DNA from: DAMCZI01 sp032095175 | Lineage (GTDB): Bacteria > Bacillota > Clostridia > Clostridiales > Caloramatoraceae | Length of the DNA stretch: 47,951 nucleotides | Assembly: GCA_032095175.1 (NCBI GenBank) | Contig: DAMCZI010000034.1 | Location: forward strand, 1-47,951 | Direction: 5' to 3' | Shown: positions 23,570 to 33,043 of the stretch, piece by piece | Layout of the letters: each line of letters starts with the position of its first letter | Numbering within the stretch: position 1 is the stretch's first letter | Notes under the pieces: generated by a model | The model's input: only the letters and a program-made list of their open reading frames with translations | Told to the model about the DNA's origin: nothing | Database searches by the model: none | Position numbers and translations under genes: made by a program

Positions 23570-26500
23570 TTAAAAGCGGTAATTGCTGTATTTTACCTGA
23601 TACTGCTGTTTTCCATTTATATCATATCCATTTACCTGCAGTGGTACTCCCTTTTCATTCCATACATATACTGTAACCTTCTTATCTTTAAATACATATT
23701 GATATACACTGCATTGCTTGCCATCTACTGAAGCATCCCTGAGCTTTACAATACTTGTGGGGATTAATAATCCTGCTGACTGCTTATCAATGTTAAATGT
23801 TTTATTGGTACCAATATTACTAACTTGTATTTTATTCTGAGATAGGTTGTTTGTGATATAGACATCCATACCGCCTATACTTGCTTTAACCTTAAATTGA
23901 CTGCCATTTGCGTACATCGTTTTCTGTGATTTTGTTTGATTTAGCTGTGTAGTTACATTAACAGAATAGTTTACTGCCTTGGTTCTGGTGTCTATTTGGC
24001 TAAGGTTTTTAAATGTCATAATTGAGTTTAGGCTGGATACATTATCATATACATCAAGATCATCAATGGATTCTACTCCCTTGTCATATAAGCCATTAAC
24101 GATGCTGTCTGTAATATTATCTACAGGATCGGGAGTAATTTTACCACCTGAGCTTTCAACGATTTTCTTATATATATCAAGCTCAGCATAGACCTTTTGT
24201 TTTCTTCTAATGCTATCCCATACTGGATTTCCGGAGAAGATATACTTGTCATAATTCAATTCCCCTTCAAAGTTGTACAGCACCTCTCCAAAATCATCAA
24301 CCTTAGCATCTGAATAAACTTTTTCAAACTCCTTTGGCGTAAATTCCTTTACAGCTACAGCTTCAAAGCTTGATGAGGCAGTACCATAGATTGGCTCTAC
24401 CTTTACATCTTCTTTAACTAAATATCCGCAGTCATTTATAAAATAATTTTTGTCTGCCGTATATGGTATTTCATCAAATGCACAAAGCCATCTAGCTGAT
24501 ATAAGATCCACTGCTCCTGTATACTGCTTTGTTCCCTTTGTATTTGTTATTACACCTTTTATAGATCTTGTTACCCTATATTTATTAATGTTGGCTGGTG
24601 CTTTGAATCCATTATAGTATATTTCTGTTTTAAGCATATACTGCGCATTAACCTTAAGAGGTATCTCAGGTTGACACATGCCGCTTAACTTAAAGCCCTT
24701 TATATCAATTGTTATATTAACTAAATCCCTTGGTCTTAGGGACATCTTGCAGGTATATTTACCATTTATCATTTTAAATAGACTTGTATATGGTATATAG
24801 TTATTTTGTCCTAAAACCTCTCCACTAAATAATACTGGAGCCTTATCTAAAACACTTTTATCTCCCTTCACTCCCATTTGAGCATATGCATTTACATTTA
24901 CAACTGGAACTGCTGAGGAATTAGCATATCTGTCTATTTTAAGGTTTATTGGTCCTGTATAATTTATTTCATTTCCAGTAGCTTTTTCTATATATCCAGG
25001 CACAGATGCTGCTATTTCATCATTAAAGCAGTCTGCACTTATATTTATTGTATTAAAGTGTATAGTGCAGTATATTGGCTGGGATAAAATTCTCTTTTCA
25101 GTGCCTACAAATTCCTTCTCATCTATCTCACTCTTTACACTGCCACTTAGATCGTTATAGAGGAGGACTACCTTTACTCTGTCTCCCTTGTACATGTTAA
25201 TACCCTTTGCATTAAACTCCCCATTACTGCAGTATGCATTAATGTATGGTGTTTCAGTCCCATTTGCCTTTACTACCTGAAGTTTTATATCTCCCGTATA
25301 TGGAACTGCCTCTCCCTTTGCTGAAGGACTTGTGTATTTTATCCTTCCTCTTACAGTTCCAAGGTAGGCATCTGCCTCATCGATGGAAATTTTAAACGAA
25401 CCGGTATAAGCTCTTTTCTTTTGCGCCAGGAACCATTTTTCATTTAAAATGGAAAAGCCTTTTCCAACCACCCTTCCTCCAATATCTGCATAGGCATATA
25501 TATTCATATCCACTTTATCAGTTCCATCAGAGCCCGCCGCGACTCCAGATATTATTGATGCATTTATACTGCCGCCCACATATATATGAAGGTTTAAAAG
25601 GTCAAATCCAAACAGACTTAAATATAATTCCGGACCAATTGCTGTTGTAATCTGTCCCTGCATGTTAATAGAGAAATCTGTTTTTAATTTTTTCTCAAAA
25701 TTGCTGTAGGTTTTTACACCTGTGGGTATAATTCCCCATTTAAAGCCGATCTCCGCACCCGCACTATATTTTAATGCCTGATCAAGGCTAAACTCCAATT
25801 GCACCTGACCATTAAACCCAATTTTTAAAAATACCCCTGCTCCAATTTCCCCAATATTAATGATATTAATATTGAATCCAAAAAGAGGAATTCTAAGTTC
25901 CTCAGCAAGCTTCATGTTTCCCTTTATATCGAGCTTTATGCTCTCTCCAGCTAAAAACTCTGCTCCAAGCTTTTTACCGAATTTATAGTATGGACGTATT
26001 GTAGGAGCATACAGCCCAACCTTACCTGATATTTTAAGGCTGACATAACTTCCATCCTCTGTTTTTACTCCCTGGGATTCTATATATTGTCCAAGGTCCA
26101 TATCCCTGAATTCAACTTCGACATATCCAACACCAGCATTAACATCAACAGGATTATTTGCTGAAAGGAATTTTACTGATTGGGTATCATTAGACACGTT
26201 ATTACTCAATATCTTATCAATATTAATTGGATTGCTATTTTGAACTGACAGATTAAGCTTTGGTATGTCCTTAGGTACTGGCAAGTTCCCCTTAGGGAAG
26301 TTTTGCATTATGCTTTTCAGCTGCAGAGGATCTGGTTTCGCCCCATGGCTAACCTTTATATATGGTGCAACTGCTGTTGCAGGAATATTTGCACTGTTCA
26401 AGGCAACATCTTGAAAGGGCACCTCTACATCCTCAAGTACATCCTCAAGGGATACCATATTTGTATTAACAACTGTTTCAACAAGATTTGTCTTTTCTAC

Positions 26501-26917
26501 TTCCTCAACCCTGAATATAGATTTGTTTTTCATATCTGCATATATTTTTCCCTTTTTAAGCTCAAAGTTGTCCCCATTTATTAAATATACCCTTGTTGCC
26601 CCCTGGCTGCTCTTTAGGACCGCCCCATCTGGAATTATCTCCACATTATTTTTAAGCCTATAAGTTACATTCTTAAGCTCCGATGGCTTAATTGTTCTAG
26701 GTGCGATATTATCCTGCTTTGCCTGAAATATACCAGGCCTTATCTGCTTTAGATTATACTGGCTTGACCTATTGAATTTAAATACAGGCAGATTTGCAGG
26801 AATAGTCCCCCCTCCATTCATACTCCTTGCATATACATAGTCTGATAATAAAAACACCCCACATACTGCAGCCACAATCCATGCAGCAATAACCTTGTTT
26901 AACAATTTTTTTATCAT
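23570..26917 (-). CDS. Large secreted protein of unknown function with repeated beta domains and a LolA-like C-terminus
   Basis: A 1115-residue protein. A signal peptide (about 1-32, cut near SDYVYA) is followed by a proline-rich, low-cysteine body. Around 55-115 there is a segment like a copper-amine-oxidase/stalk-type domain (ELKNVTYRLKNNVEIIPDGA). The middle (about 270-560) has repeated amphipathic beta segments with many glycines. From 560 to 860 there are several units with a shared theme of GxIxY...YTGxIxL, resembling carboxypeptidase-regulatory or CNA-B folds. The last 130 residues look like a LolA/LppX-type lipid- or cell-wall-binding fold. I do not recognise a named family. The ATG at 26917 follows GGAGATG by four bases; a longer reading from 26986 adds residues that do not fit a signal peptide. 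Single-gene transcript. Confidence 0.7.
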   Translation of the reverse strand: MIKKLLNKVIAAWIVAAVCGVFLLSDYVYARSMNGGGTIPANLPVFKFNRSSQYNLKQIRPGIFQAKQDNIAPRTIKPSELKNVTYRLKNNVEIIPDGAVLKSSQGATRVYLINGDNFELKKGKIYADMKNKSIFRVEEVEKTNLVETVVNTNMVSLEDVLEDVEVPFQDVALNSANIPATAVAPYIKVSHGAKPDPLQLKSIMQNFPKGNLPVPKDIPKLNLSVQNSNPINIDKILSNNVSNDTQSVKFLSANNPVDVNAGVGYVEVEFRDMDLGQYIESQGVKTEDGSYVSLKISGKVGLYAPTIRPYYKFGKKLGAEFLAGESIKLDIKGNMKLAEELRIPLFGFNINIINIGEIGAGVFLKIGFNGQVQLEFSLDQALKYSAGAEIGFKWGIIPTGVKTYSNFEKKLKTDFSINMQGQITTAIGPELYLSLFGFDLLNLHIYVGGSINASIISGVAAGSDGTDKVDMNIYAYADIGGRVVGKGFSILNEKWFLAQKKRAYTGSFKISIDEADAYLGTVRGRIKYTSPSAKGEAVPYTGDIKLQVVKANGTETPYINAYCSNGEFNAKGINMYKGDRVKVVLLYNDLSGSVKSEIDEKEFVGTEKRILSQPIYCTIHFNTINISADCFNDEIAASVPGYIEKATGNEINYTGPINLKIDRYANSSAVPVVNVNAYAQMGVKGDKSVLDKAPVLFSGEVLGQNNYIPYTSLFKMINGKYTCKMSLRPRDLVNITIDIKGFKLSGMCQPEIPLKVNAQYMLKTEIYYNGFKAPANINKYRVTRSIKGVITNTKGTKQYTGAVDLISARWLCAFDEIPYTADKNYFINDCGYLVKEDVKVEPIYGTASSSFEAVAVKEFTPKEFEKVYSDAKVDDFGEVLYNFEGELNYDKYIFSGNPVWDSIRRKQKVYAELDIYKKIVESSGGKITPDPVDNITDSIVNGLYDKGVESIDDLDVYDNVSSLNSIMTFKNLSQIDTRTKAVNYSVNVTTQLNQTKSQKTMYANGSQFKVKASIGGMDVYITNNLSQNKIQVSNIGTNKTFNIDKQSAGLLIPTSIVKLRDASVDGKQCSVYQYVFKDKKVTVYVWNEKGVPLQVNGYDINGKQQYQVKYSNYRF

Positions 26918-27009
26918 AACACATCTCCATAAATTGTTATGTAATATTATATGACGGAATTTTAAAAATGATTTTAAAACCAACAATGAAATTCTTTTCG
27001 GATAAAATC

Positions 27010-27066
27010 ACAAACTGTGCAGCCTCTAATGTTGATAATGATTACATTAGAGACTGCACAGTTTGT
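27010..27066 (-). terminator. Rho-independent terminator with a 23-bp stem after the esterase gene
   Basis: Arms 27010-27032 and 27044-27066 are complementary at 22 of 23 positions around an 11-base loop. It lies 53 bases past the esterase stop and just before the promoter region of the secreted-protein gene. Confidence 0.75.
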
Positions 27067-27118
27067 TTTACGTTCTTCCTATGAAATTTACATTATACCT
27101 ATAAAACCACCCTAAAAT

Positions 27119-27838
27119 CTACTTCATAAGCCAGAGCAGTGCTCTCTTAAACCTTTTAGATACTTCGGTAAAATGTCCACCTTCATTCCATTCCAGAATT
27201 ATATTTTCCTTACCTTCAAGCTGTTGTTCTAAATTAATGAATGTTTTACGCGTACAGTCACCTACTTTAGCCATACGCTGATTCCTGTTGTGTTCCTCCC
27301 CTTTTCCGAGGGACAAATATACCTTGCTATAGGTATTAGCAGGCATGTTAGAATCTATAAATTCTACCCATCCATCATACCACAGTGAACCAGACAAGCT
27401 ACCTATTTTACCAAAGACATCGGTTTCATAAAGAGCATACAATGCAGTAAGCCCCCCCAAAGAATACCCTATGAGTGCAGTATCTGCCTGCTCTTGCTTT
27501 GTTCTATAATGCTCGTCTATATATGGCTTAATTGTATTTATAAGGGACTTAAGATAGTTATCTGCTCCACCTCCAAAGGGCTCACTCTTTTTTGATAAAG
27601 CTGGCGCAGTCCATGGTGTAAAATCCTCATTCCAGTCTTCCGATATAACACTTAAAACTATAAATTCACTACAATCCACTCCAAAATGAGCTTCCACATC
27701 CTCCATTATCTCCTGCATATCATCTTCCCCATTCATATATACAACGGGATATCTTACATCATTCATATCATATTTTGGAGGCAGATATAATGAACATTCA
27801 TATCCTGCGATAGATAAATTCTGTATATTACCTTTCAT
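27119..27838 (-). CDS. Alpha/beta-hydrolase esterase (esterase D / enterochelin-esterase-like)
   Basis: A 239-residue cytoplasmic protein with an esterase-D type alpha/beta-hydrolase fold. The opening strand pattern SLYLPPKYDMNDVRYPVVYMNG is typical of the family. The nucleophile Ser126 lies in GYSLGGLTALYALY, and the likely catalytic His222 in EGGHFTEV. There is no signal peptide, unlike secreted Fes/IroE relatives. Substrates in the family range from siderophore esters to acyl-glycosides, and none can be chosen here. The ATG at 27838 has a weak purine-rich site (AGAGGTGAAAAG). It stands alone, ending in a strong hairpin. Confidence 0.8.
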   Translation of the reverse strand: MKGNIQNLSIAGYECSLYLPPKYDMNDVRYPVVYMNGEDDMQEIMEDVEAHFGVDCSEFIVLSVISEDWNEDFTPWTAPALSKKSEPFGGGADNYLKSLINTIKPYIDEHYRTKQEQADTALIGYSLGGLTALYALYETDVFGKIGSLSGSLWYDGWVEFIDSNMPANTYSKVYLSLGKGEEHNRNQRMAKVGDCTRKTFINLEQQLEGKENIILEWNEGGHFTEVSKRFKRALLWLMK

Positions 27839-28088
27839 CTTTTCACCTCTTAAAAATACTAGGTTAATTCAGTAAAAATCTCATTTTACCCACTTTTTCC
27901 ATTAAAAATATCATCACACTTCAAATATCAAATGTCAATAGAGAGCATCTGCCTTAACTTAATATGCTTTCATTTTTTCTTCCTTGCAAGCTTTTCATAT
28001 GAAATTATTTTCAGTAACATTATTATCTAAAATTTTGGTAATCCTAAATATATGAAAATTTATAACTAAAGACACGAGGTGGATTATC

Positions 28089-28976
28089 ATGAGTTTTTAT
28101 AAAAGCTATAGATTAGTTAAGGATTCCTGCGGTTATTGCCTTGAGATATATTTAGATCCTAATTCTGAAGAGTTTTCTTCCGAAATTTCAACAGTTGGCA
28201 AAGAAAATACATTTAGTCTTGATGAGCAGGTTAAAAATCTTGTTCAAAATAAGTTCTCAAAATTTGCAATTAATACAGTTAAGCTTATAATTGGCTCCAT
28301 TGTGGTTGGAACCCTTCATCTTCTTCCATGTGTTAAAGCACATGCAGCTACAACTGCACCTGCAACATCTGCAAGTTATATAAAACTAAATACAACAGCA
28401 AAAGTTACAGCATTAAGACTAAATATGCGGCGTGGGCCATCAAGAAACTACTCAGTAATGCATGTGCTGTGGCGAGGAAATACCGTTAGGATTATAGGAA
28501 GGTCCTCTGGATGGTATCAGATAAGACTAACAGATGGAAGAGTAGGATGGGCAAATGGACAATATTTAAGGATAAACCAGCTAACCACAAGACGACAGAA
28601 GGTAGATGCTGTCATTGCTTATGCCAAATCATTTACTGGTACCCCCTATGTTTATGGCGGTGATTCTCCAAGTGATGGTGGATTTGACTGCTCAGGCTTT
28701 ACAAAGTATGTTTATGGCAGATATGGATACACACTAAATCGTATATCCAAAGACCAAGCCCTAAATGGAAGATACGTACCAAGGGCTTATTTGCAGCGTG
28801 GAGATTTAATTTTCTACTCCTTTGAAGGAAACGGAGTAATAGGCCATGTAGGTATCTACCTTGGAAATGGATTGATGATACACAGCCCCAAAACAGGTGA
28901 TTCAGTTAAAATAACCAATGTAACTACAAGTTACTGGAGAACCCGCTATGTAACAGCTAGAAGAATAATTCCATAG
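28089..28976 (+). CDS. SH3b - NlpC/P60 cell-wall hydrolase with an unusual cytoplasmic N-terminus
   Basis: A 295-residue protein. Residues 1-60 are hydrophilic with no similarity I recognise. A membrane or signal helix follows (about 62-86, ending VKAHAA), then an SH3b domain (about 104-162, with LRLNMRRGPSRNYSVMHVL) that binds peptidoglycan. The NlpC/P60 peptidase domain (about 170-295) has catalytic Cys201 in FDCSGF, His253 in IGHVGIYLG and His265 in MIHSP. It would cleave stem peptides outside the cell, as a D-Glu-dipeptidyl peptidase or an endopeptidase. Most NlpC/P60 proteins have a signal peptide at the very start; here the helix comes after 60 residues. GAGGTGG is about eight bases before the ATG. 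Confidence 0.9.
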   Translation: MSFYKSYRLVKDSCGYCLEIYLDPNSEEFSSEISTVGKENTFSLDEQVKNLVQNKFSKFAINTVKLIIGSIVVGTLHLLPCVKAHAATTAPATSASYIKLNTTAKVTALRLNMRRGPSRNYSVMHVLWRGNTVRIIGRSSGWYQIRLTDGRVGWANGQYLRINQLTTRRQKVDAVIAYAKSFTGTPYVYGGDSPSDGGFDCSGFTKYVYGRYGYTLNRISKDQALNGRYVPRAYLQRGDLIFYSFEGNGVIGHVGIYLGNGLMIHSPKTGDSVKITNVTTSYWRTRYVTARRIIP

Positions 28977-29098
28977 TAAAATTAAATCTTATTGAAAACT
29001 TTCCATACCAATTATTCCATATTACAAGACATGTTTTCATCTAAATACTAATACCCATACTGCTTCTACCATATAATATTTCTCATGATTTTTATAAA

Positions 29099-29192
29099 AG
29101 TAACAGGCTCTTGAGTTATGAGTTATCTAAGAAAAAACCTCTCCCAACACATTCCTTTCATAAATAGCTCTTAACTCAAGTGCCTGTTACCT
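29099..29192. repeat. ~95-bp palindromic dispersed repeat, copy 4
   Basis: Left arm GTAACAGGCTCTTGAGTTAT, then GAGTTATCTAAG; right arm TAGCTCTTAACTCAAGTGCC, then TGTTACC. It aligns with the reverse of the 1318-1412 copy through stem and loop, including ATCTAAGAAAAA and CTTTCATAAATA. Confidence 0.8.
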
Positions 29193-29293
29193 CGGCATAC
29201 TCCCTTTATGCTGCATAAAAAAATCCCCTTTACCTGCTATGTCCTTGTCTTTATATCCTTACTTCACTCTAATGCCTATTTTTCATACAAGTC

Positions 29294-29761
29294 TTAACTA
29301 TATCTTGCTTTTCCAGTTACATGCTCTATGCTTATTTTTATTATCCTGGTTTTTTCTGCTGCTCTTTCAATGTATTTTATTCCTTCCTCTAAAAAATCCT
29401 TAGAATATTTCTCAATAAGCTTCTGCAGTACAGTTTTCTTCATCTCACCTGTTACCTCGCTTGCAGTTCCAAAAATTATGACACTCTTATATTTTGTACT
29501 AAACTTACTTGGCAGCACCTCTGTATCTGTTACAACGCAAAATGAAACCTTACTGTTTCTTCCTATATTATCAAGCTTATAACCAGCACTTGCACAATGG
29601 AAGTAGATATCATCCTTATAATAAACATAGCTTAATGGAACAGCATATGGATACCCATCTTCCCCCATAGTTGAAAGAGTTCCATATTCGCCTTTTTCTA
29701 AAACCTCATCTATATTTTCCCCTAAAACTTCTCTCTCTTTTTTTCTCATTTCCCTAAACAT
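29294..29761 (-). CDS. Pyridoxamine 5'-phosphate oxidase-fold flavoprotein (NimA-like)
   Basis: A 155-residue protein of the split-barrel FMN-binding family. Its layout is typical of nitroreductase/NimA-like members: ENIDEVLEKGEYGTLSTMGE, then DGYPYAVPLSYVYYKDDIYFHCASAGYK, KVSFCVV and the C-terminal VTGKARYS. Members bind FMN or F420 and reduce small compounds or act in stress defence. The substrate is unknown. The ATG at 29761 has GGGGG six bases upstream. The AUG at codon 5 also has AGGG just before it and is an alternative. Monocistronic. Confidence 0.82.
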   Translation of the reverse strand: MFREMRKKEREVLGENIDEVLEKGEYGTLSTMGEDGYPYAVPLSYVYYKDDIYFHCASAGYKLDNIGRNSKVSFCVVTDTEVLPSKFSTKYKSVIIFGTASEVTGEMKKTVLQKLIEKYSKDFLEEGIKYIERAAEKTRIIKISIEHVTGKARYS

Positions 29762-29839
29762 AATCTACCCCCTAATCGTTGTAATGGATTAATCTTTACT
29801 TAATTCCGAATACTCCAATAATAGCTTTGCGTTTCAATG

Positions 29840-30023
29840 CCCTTTTAGGTACTAAGCAAAATCAAATAATATCCACTTTCCCTGGGTAATATAATTTGCC
29901 CCTTTTCATTTGCACTAATCTTCTTTATGCTTTCTGGGCTTAACCCCTTCTCAGCAATTGATTTTGTCAATTCTACAATCTCACACCATTTATTGAGCTT
30001 TTAATGATACTTTTCTTTCTCAT
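29840..30023 (-). pseudogene. Deletion remnant of a paralogue of the 40666-41820 gene
   Basis: The minus strand starts with the same leader and first codons as the intact gene at 41820 (TGATATAAATG, then MRKK-I). It then jumps to a segment CEIVELTKSIAEKGLSPESI...NEKGQIILPRESGYYLILL. That matches the intact protein's C-terminal ILELTKQKVEKEISQDSLK...NEKGQIKLPGKSGYYLFLL. About 300 codons are missing between the two. The reading frame is broken at the junction (TAG within 17 codons) and the last 20 codons are lost. Confidence 0.75.
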
Positions 30024-30084
30024 TTATATCACATTAATATCCATTATTGTGTCAACAGCAATAGTTCCCTTGATATTACATGTC

Positions 30085-30762
30085 TTAATGTAATAGTTTT
30101 ATTTTTTGGTTTCTTTCCTTAACTAATGTTAAGATTTGTTCAGATAGCATATTTATATCTTCTTCAGCATTTTGCACTACTGCTATCTTCAATCTGTTAA
30201 TAGCTTTAATAATGTCTCTTTCTATCTCCGCTAATGCTGGATAAGTTTTAACTTGACTGCTCTTTACTGCATCATATACCTTTTCTATATTTTTCCTTAC
30301 CTTAATATCTTGAGCTTGCTGTAAAACATTATTCATTTCTCCTATGGCCATCTTAATATATATAATATCTTTTTCTCTTTGCTGCTCATCTTCAATAGTC
30401 TGCTCATTTGCAATTAGATTTGAAACAAATATAATTCCATATAGTCCGGCAATAATCAATTGAACAACAATTGCAGTATTAGTATAATCTTTCCCTAGTG
30501 TAAAGAAGAGAATTCCACAAAAAAATTCAACGAAAAAATAAACAGAAGAAATATATATAATAGGATATCCAAATACTAACGCATTTCTAGTTTTCGGTAT
30601 AAAACCAGAAGAAATAACTAGCATTATATAGGAAAAATGAATAAACACATAGGAAATCCAGAATACAGCTGTATGTTCATATATTAATAGAAACACTATT
30701 ATGTTAAATACTATTAGAAATATTGTATCTAACATGATCCATAATACATTCATCTTTTTCAT
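30085..30762 (-). CDS. Four-helix membrane protein with a helical cytoplasmic tail, unknown function
   Basis: A 225-residue protein. Four hydrophobic helices lie at about 8-28, 33-53, 66-90 and 96-118. A cytoplasmic tail of about 105 residues is rich in Glu, Lys and Gln, with heptad-like patterns (coiled-coil likely). I do not recognise a family. The ATG at 30762 follows GAGGTG by eight bases; a GTG at 30768 is too close to it. It lies 11 bases after the SPFH gene and is surely co-transcribed, so it may be the membrane partner of that scaffold protein. Confidence 0.65.
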   Translation of the reverse strand: MKKMNVLWIMLDTIFLIVFNIIVFLLIYEHTAVFWISYVFIHFSYIMLVISSGFIPKTRNALVFGYPIIYISSVYFFVEFFCGILFFTLGKDYTNTAIVVQLIIAGLYGIIFVSNLIANEQTIEDEQQREKDIIYIKMAIGEMNNVLQQAQDIKVRKNIEKVYDAVKSSQVKTYPALAEIERDIIKAINRLKIAVVQNAEEDINMLSEQILTLVKERNQKIKLLH

Positions 30763-30773
30763 ATTCACTCACC

Positions 30774-31985
30774 TCATGCTCTCTTAGTTCCACATTCATT
30801 ACAGAACTTAGCTGTTGCAGGCATTTCTGCTCCGCAATTTGAGCAATATACTTTTGCAACTGTTAATTTTGTTCCACATTCATTGCAGAATCTTGCCCCC
30901 TGAGCATTTTGCGCTGAGCAGTTCGGGCATATAACTACGTTAGCATTTTGAGCTGATTTCTGTATAAAACCAGAACTGCCCTGCTGAGGTTGCTGCTGTT
31001 GTACTGGCTGCACATCGGACTGTTGGGCTAAAGGTTTAAATAATTCTGATGCCATAGTGCCCATAACTTGACCTGCACCAATACCCATACCCATGCCCAT
31101 ACCCATGCCTGCAGAAGCACCTGCTCCAGGGTTATTAGCAATATCATGAAGTATTTCTGTGGCTTGAACTCTACCCCACTCGTTTCCAAGTATGTCCATC
31201 TCTTTCTTGTAGGCCATAGCTCCATGTGCTTTTACATTAATTAAATTTAAAGACTCCTCAAGCTTCTGTCTATTAGGATCGTTTTCTGGAATATCAATAG
31301 CACTTATATAAAAATTAACTAGTCTAACTCCATACTCATCCAGGATTTCTTCAAGATTTGGCTTCATTCTTTCAGCTATTAAATCCTGTTTTGCGCAGAT
31401 ACCTAATATTTCTTCATTTGATTCTTTTATTATATTAGCAATATTGGCTTTAATATTTTGTAAAAATGCACTTCTAAAGTAGACATTCAGCTCCTCCTGG
31501 GTAAATGCTTGTATATTATTACCTATTAACTTTATTAAAAATTTCTTTGAGTCAGATACTTGAATAGAATAAGACCCTCTTGCTTGTACACTTGTTTGAA
31601 TATTCCATACAGGATCTCTCATTTGAATTGGTGAATCTGTTCCCCAAAACAACTCTAACTTATGTACTTTATTAACAAAATATACCTTACAGTTAAAAGC
31701 ACTTTCTCCCCCTGAGAAAGCATTGCGGAGCCTGCTTATAAAAGGGTAATTACTTGTAGTTAAAGTATATTTTCCACCATCAAATACAGACTCAATTATT
31801 CCATCTTTAAAGAATAATGCTTCTTCTGATTCAGCAACAATAAGCTGTGAACCAATATTAAAATCTTCCCCTAAGAACTTCCAAGCTAGTAATTCACCTG
31901 GCCCATCATTTTTTATTACGCTATAAAATGGCTTTTCACCGTCTGGATAAAATACTTCATTGGGGTTCTTTTTGAAAAACGACAT
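30774..31985 (-). CDS. SPFH-domain protein with two C-terminal zinc ribbons (YdjI / virion-core-protein-like)
   Basis: A 403-residue protein. Residues about 1-280 are an SPFH (band-7-like) domain of the type seen in B. subtilis YdjI and in proteins annotated as virion core protein homologues: SQLIVAESEEALFFKDG, then VQARGSYSIQVSDSKKFLIK and the helical LNVYFRSAFLQNIKANIANI. A glycine/methionine-rich segment (about 285-320) and a Gln-rich linker follow. It ends in two zinc ribbons, each with CxxC pairs: CPNCSAQN...FCNECG and YCSNCGAEM...FCNECG. Such proteins probably assemble on membranes in envelope stress. The ATG at 31985 lies seven bases after GGAGG. Next gene: the four-helix protein. Confidence 0.82.
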   Translation of the reverse strand: MSFFKKNPNEVFYPDGEKPFYSVIKNDGPGELLAWKFLGEDFNIGSQLIVAESEEALFFKDGIIESVFDGGKYTLTTSNYPFISRLRNAFSGGESAFNCKVYFVNKVHKLELFWGTDSPIQMRDPVWNIQTSVQARGSYSIQVSDSKKFLIKLIGNNIQAFTQEELNVYFRSAFLQNIKANIANIIKESNEEILGICAKQDLIAERMKPNLEEILDEYGVRLVNFYISAIDIPENDPNRQKLEESLNLINVKAHGAMAYKKEMDILGNEWGRVQATEILHDIANNPGAGASAGMGMGMGMGIGAGQVMGTMASELFKPLAQQSDVQPVQQQQPQQGSSGFIQKSAQNANVVICPNCSAQNAQGARFCNECGTKLTVAKVYCSNCGAEMPATAKFCNECGTKRA

Positions 31986-32245
31986 TTTCATTCCTCCTAA
32001 CCTTTCATTTCCCATTATTAATAAAACATGTGAAATGGCACTGGGATTTGCTCTGCCTTCACTTTTGTTAGAATCCGAATCTAATAATGCATGGCTTCTT
32101 CTAGCTAAATAACATTACACAGGCTTCTTTGTCCATCATCGCTTTTATTCGCATAAGCCAGAATATTTAGCCACAATAATTCTTTAATCAAAGTCTTTTG
32201 ATCGCTATTTTCAATAAACTAATATAAATTCCGCCATTTTAAAAA

Positions 32246-32289
32246 CCCTAATGTACTCAATGTTCGTCACCGCATATGATACATTAGGG
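32246..32289 (-). terminator. Rho-independent terminator after the 226-residue membrane protein gene
   Basis: CCCTAATGTA pairs with TACATTAGGG around a 24-base loop, with TTTTTAAAA following on the minus strand, just past the stop at 32296. The SPFH pair downstream may therefore have its own promoter in 32000-32245. Confidence 0.65.
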
Positions 32290-32295
32290 AATATG

Positions 32296-32976
32296 TTATA
32301 CTCTTTGTTTTTTCTTATCTCTAAGTAATTGCTTCATTCCATTTATGGATTTATCTAATGAGCCATCATCCTGTACAGCTGCCTGAATAGCAGTTCCGCC
32401 AGATGTAGTTAATTTGAAGTATTCAAAATTTTGAACTTTGGCTTTCCTTGTAACAGCATCTATGTAGGTAATAGCATCAGATGATGTAGCAGCTGAAACA
32501 ATATCTGAATAAAAATATTCTTCAGTTTCTTCCTTGATTTCATCTTCGATAATTGATTTTATACGTGTATAATAATATACTTGTTCTTCGCCAAAGAAAA
32601 ATATAGAGGCTTGATAATTACTTGTTCTTACTACTCCATCTTTTCCTGTTGTATAATAACTTTGATTTCTAATGTTTCTATCATAAATACCGCCAAAAAC
32701 AACAGGTTCAATAACCTTAACTTGTTCTTCATCGAGACCTAATTTTTTTAAGGCTGCTTCTTTCAGACCATTGTACATTTCAGAATATAGATTATCAATT
32801 TCATCATCCGCTGGTCTACCACTTAATTGAAAATAAAGTAATCCAGCACCTACAGCTATTAAAATAATACCTATAATCGGACTACCAAATAACCCCATTA
32901 TACCAACAATAGTAGTAATCACACCTGGTTTAAGCTTTATAGGTTCAAAATACTTTCTATTTTTTGCATAATTCAT
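32296..32976 (-). CDS. Membrane protein of unknown function, linked to the SPFH operon
   Basis: A 226-residue protein. A charged N-terminus leads into two hydrophobic helices (about 20-60) rich in Gly and Ile, then a soluble domain (about 65-226). This has an acidic first helix DEIDNLYSEMYNGLKEAALKK and later beta strands (SIFFFGEEQVYYYTRIKSIIED, then SGGTAIQAAV). I do not recognise the family. The ATG at 32976 (MNYAKN) follows GGGGGTGG by nine bases; a reading from 33015 covers that site. It lies 67 bases after the TPR/zinc-ribbon gene. Confidence 0.7.
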   Translation of the reverse strand: MNYAKNRKYFEPIKLKPGVITTIVGIMGLFGSPIIGIILIAVGAGLLYFQLSGRPADDEIDNLYSEMYNGLKEAALKKLGLDEEQVKVIEPVVFGGIYDRNIRNQSYYTTGKDGVVRTSNYQASIFFFGEEQVYYYTRIKSIIEDEIKEETEEYFYSDIVSAATSSDAITYIDAVTRKAKVQNFEYFKLTTSGGTAIQAAVQDDGSLDKSINGMKQLLRDKKKQRV

Positions 32977-33043
32977 ATAGTATGCCCACCCCCAAATATT
33001 TTTATAAAAAATCATATGTGACGAAATATGATTTATATTTAAC

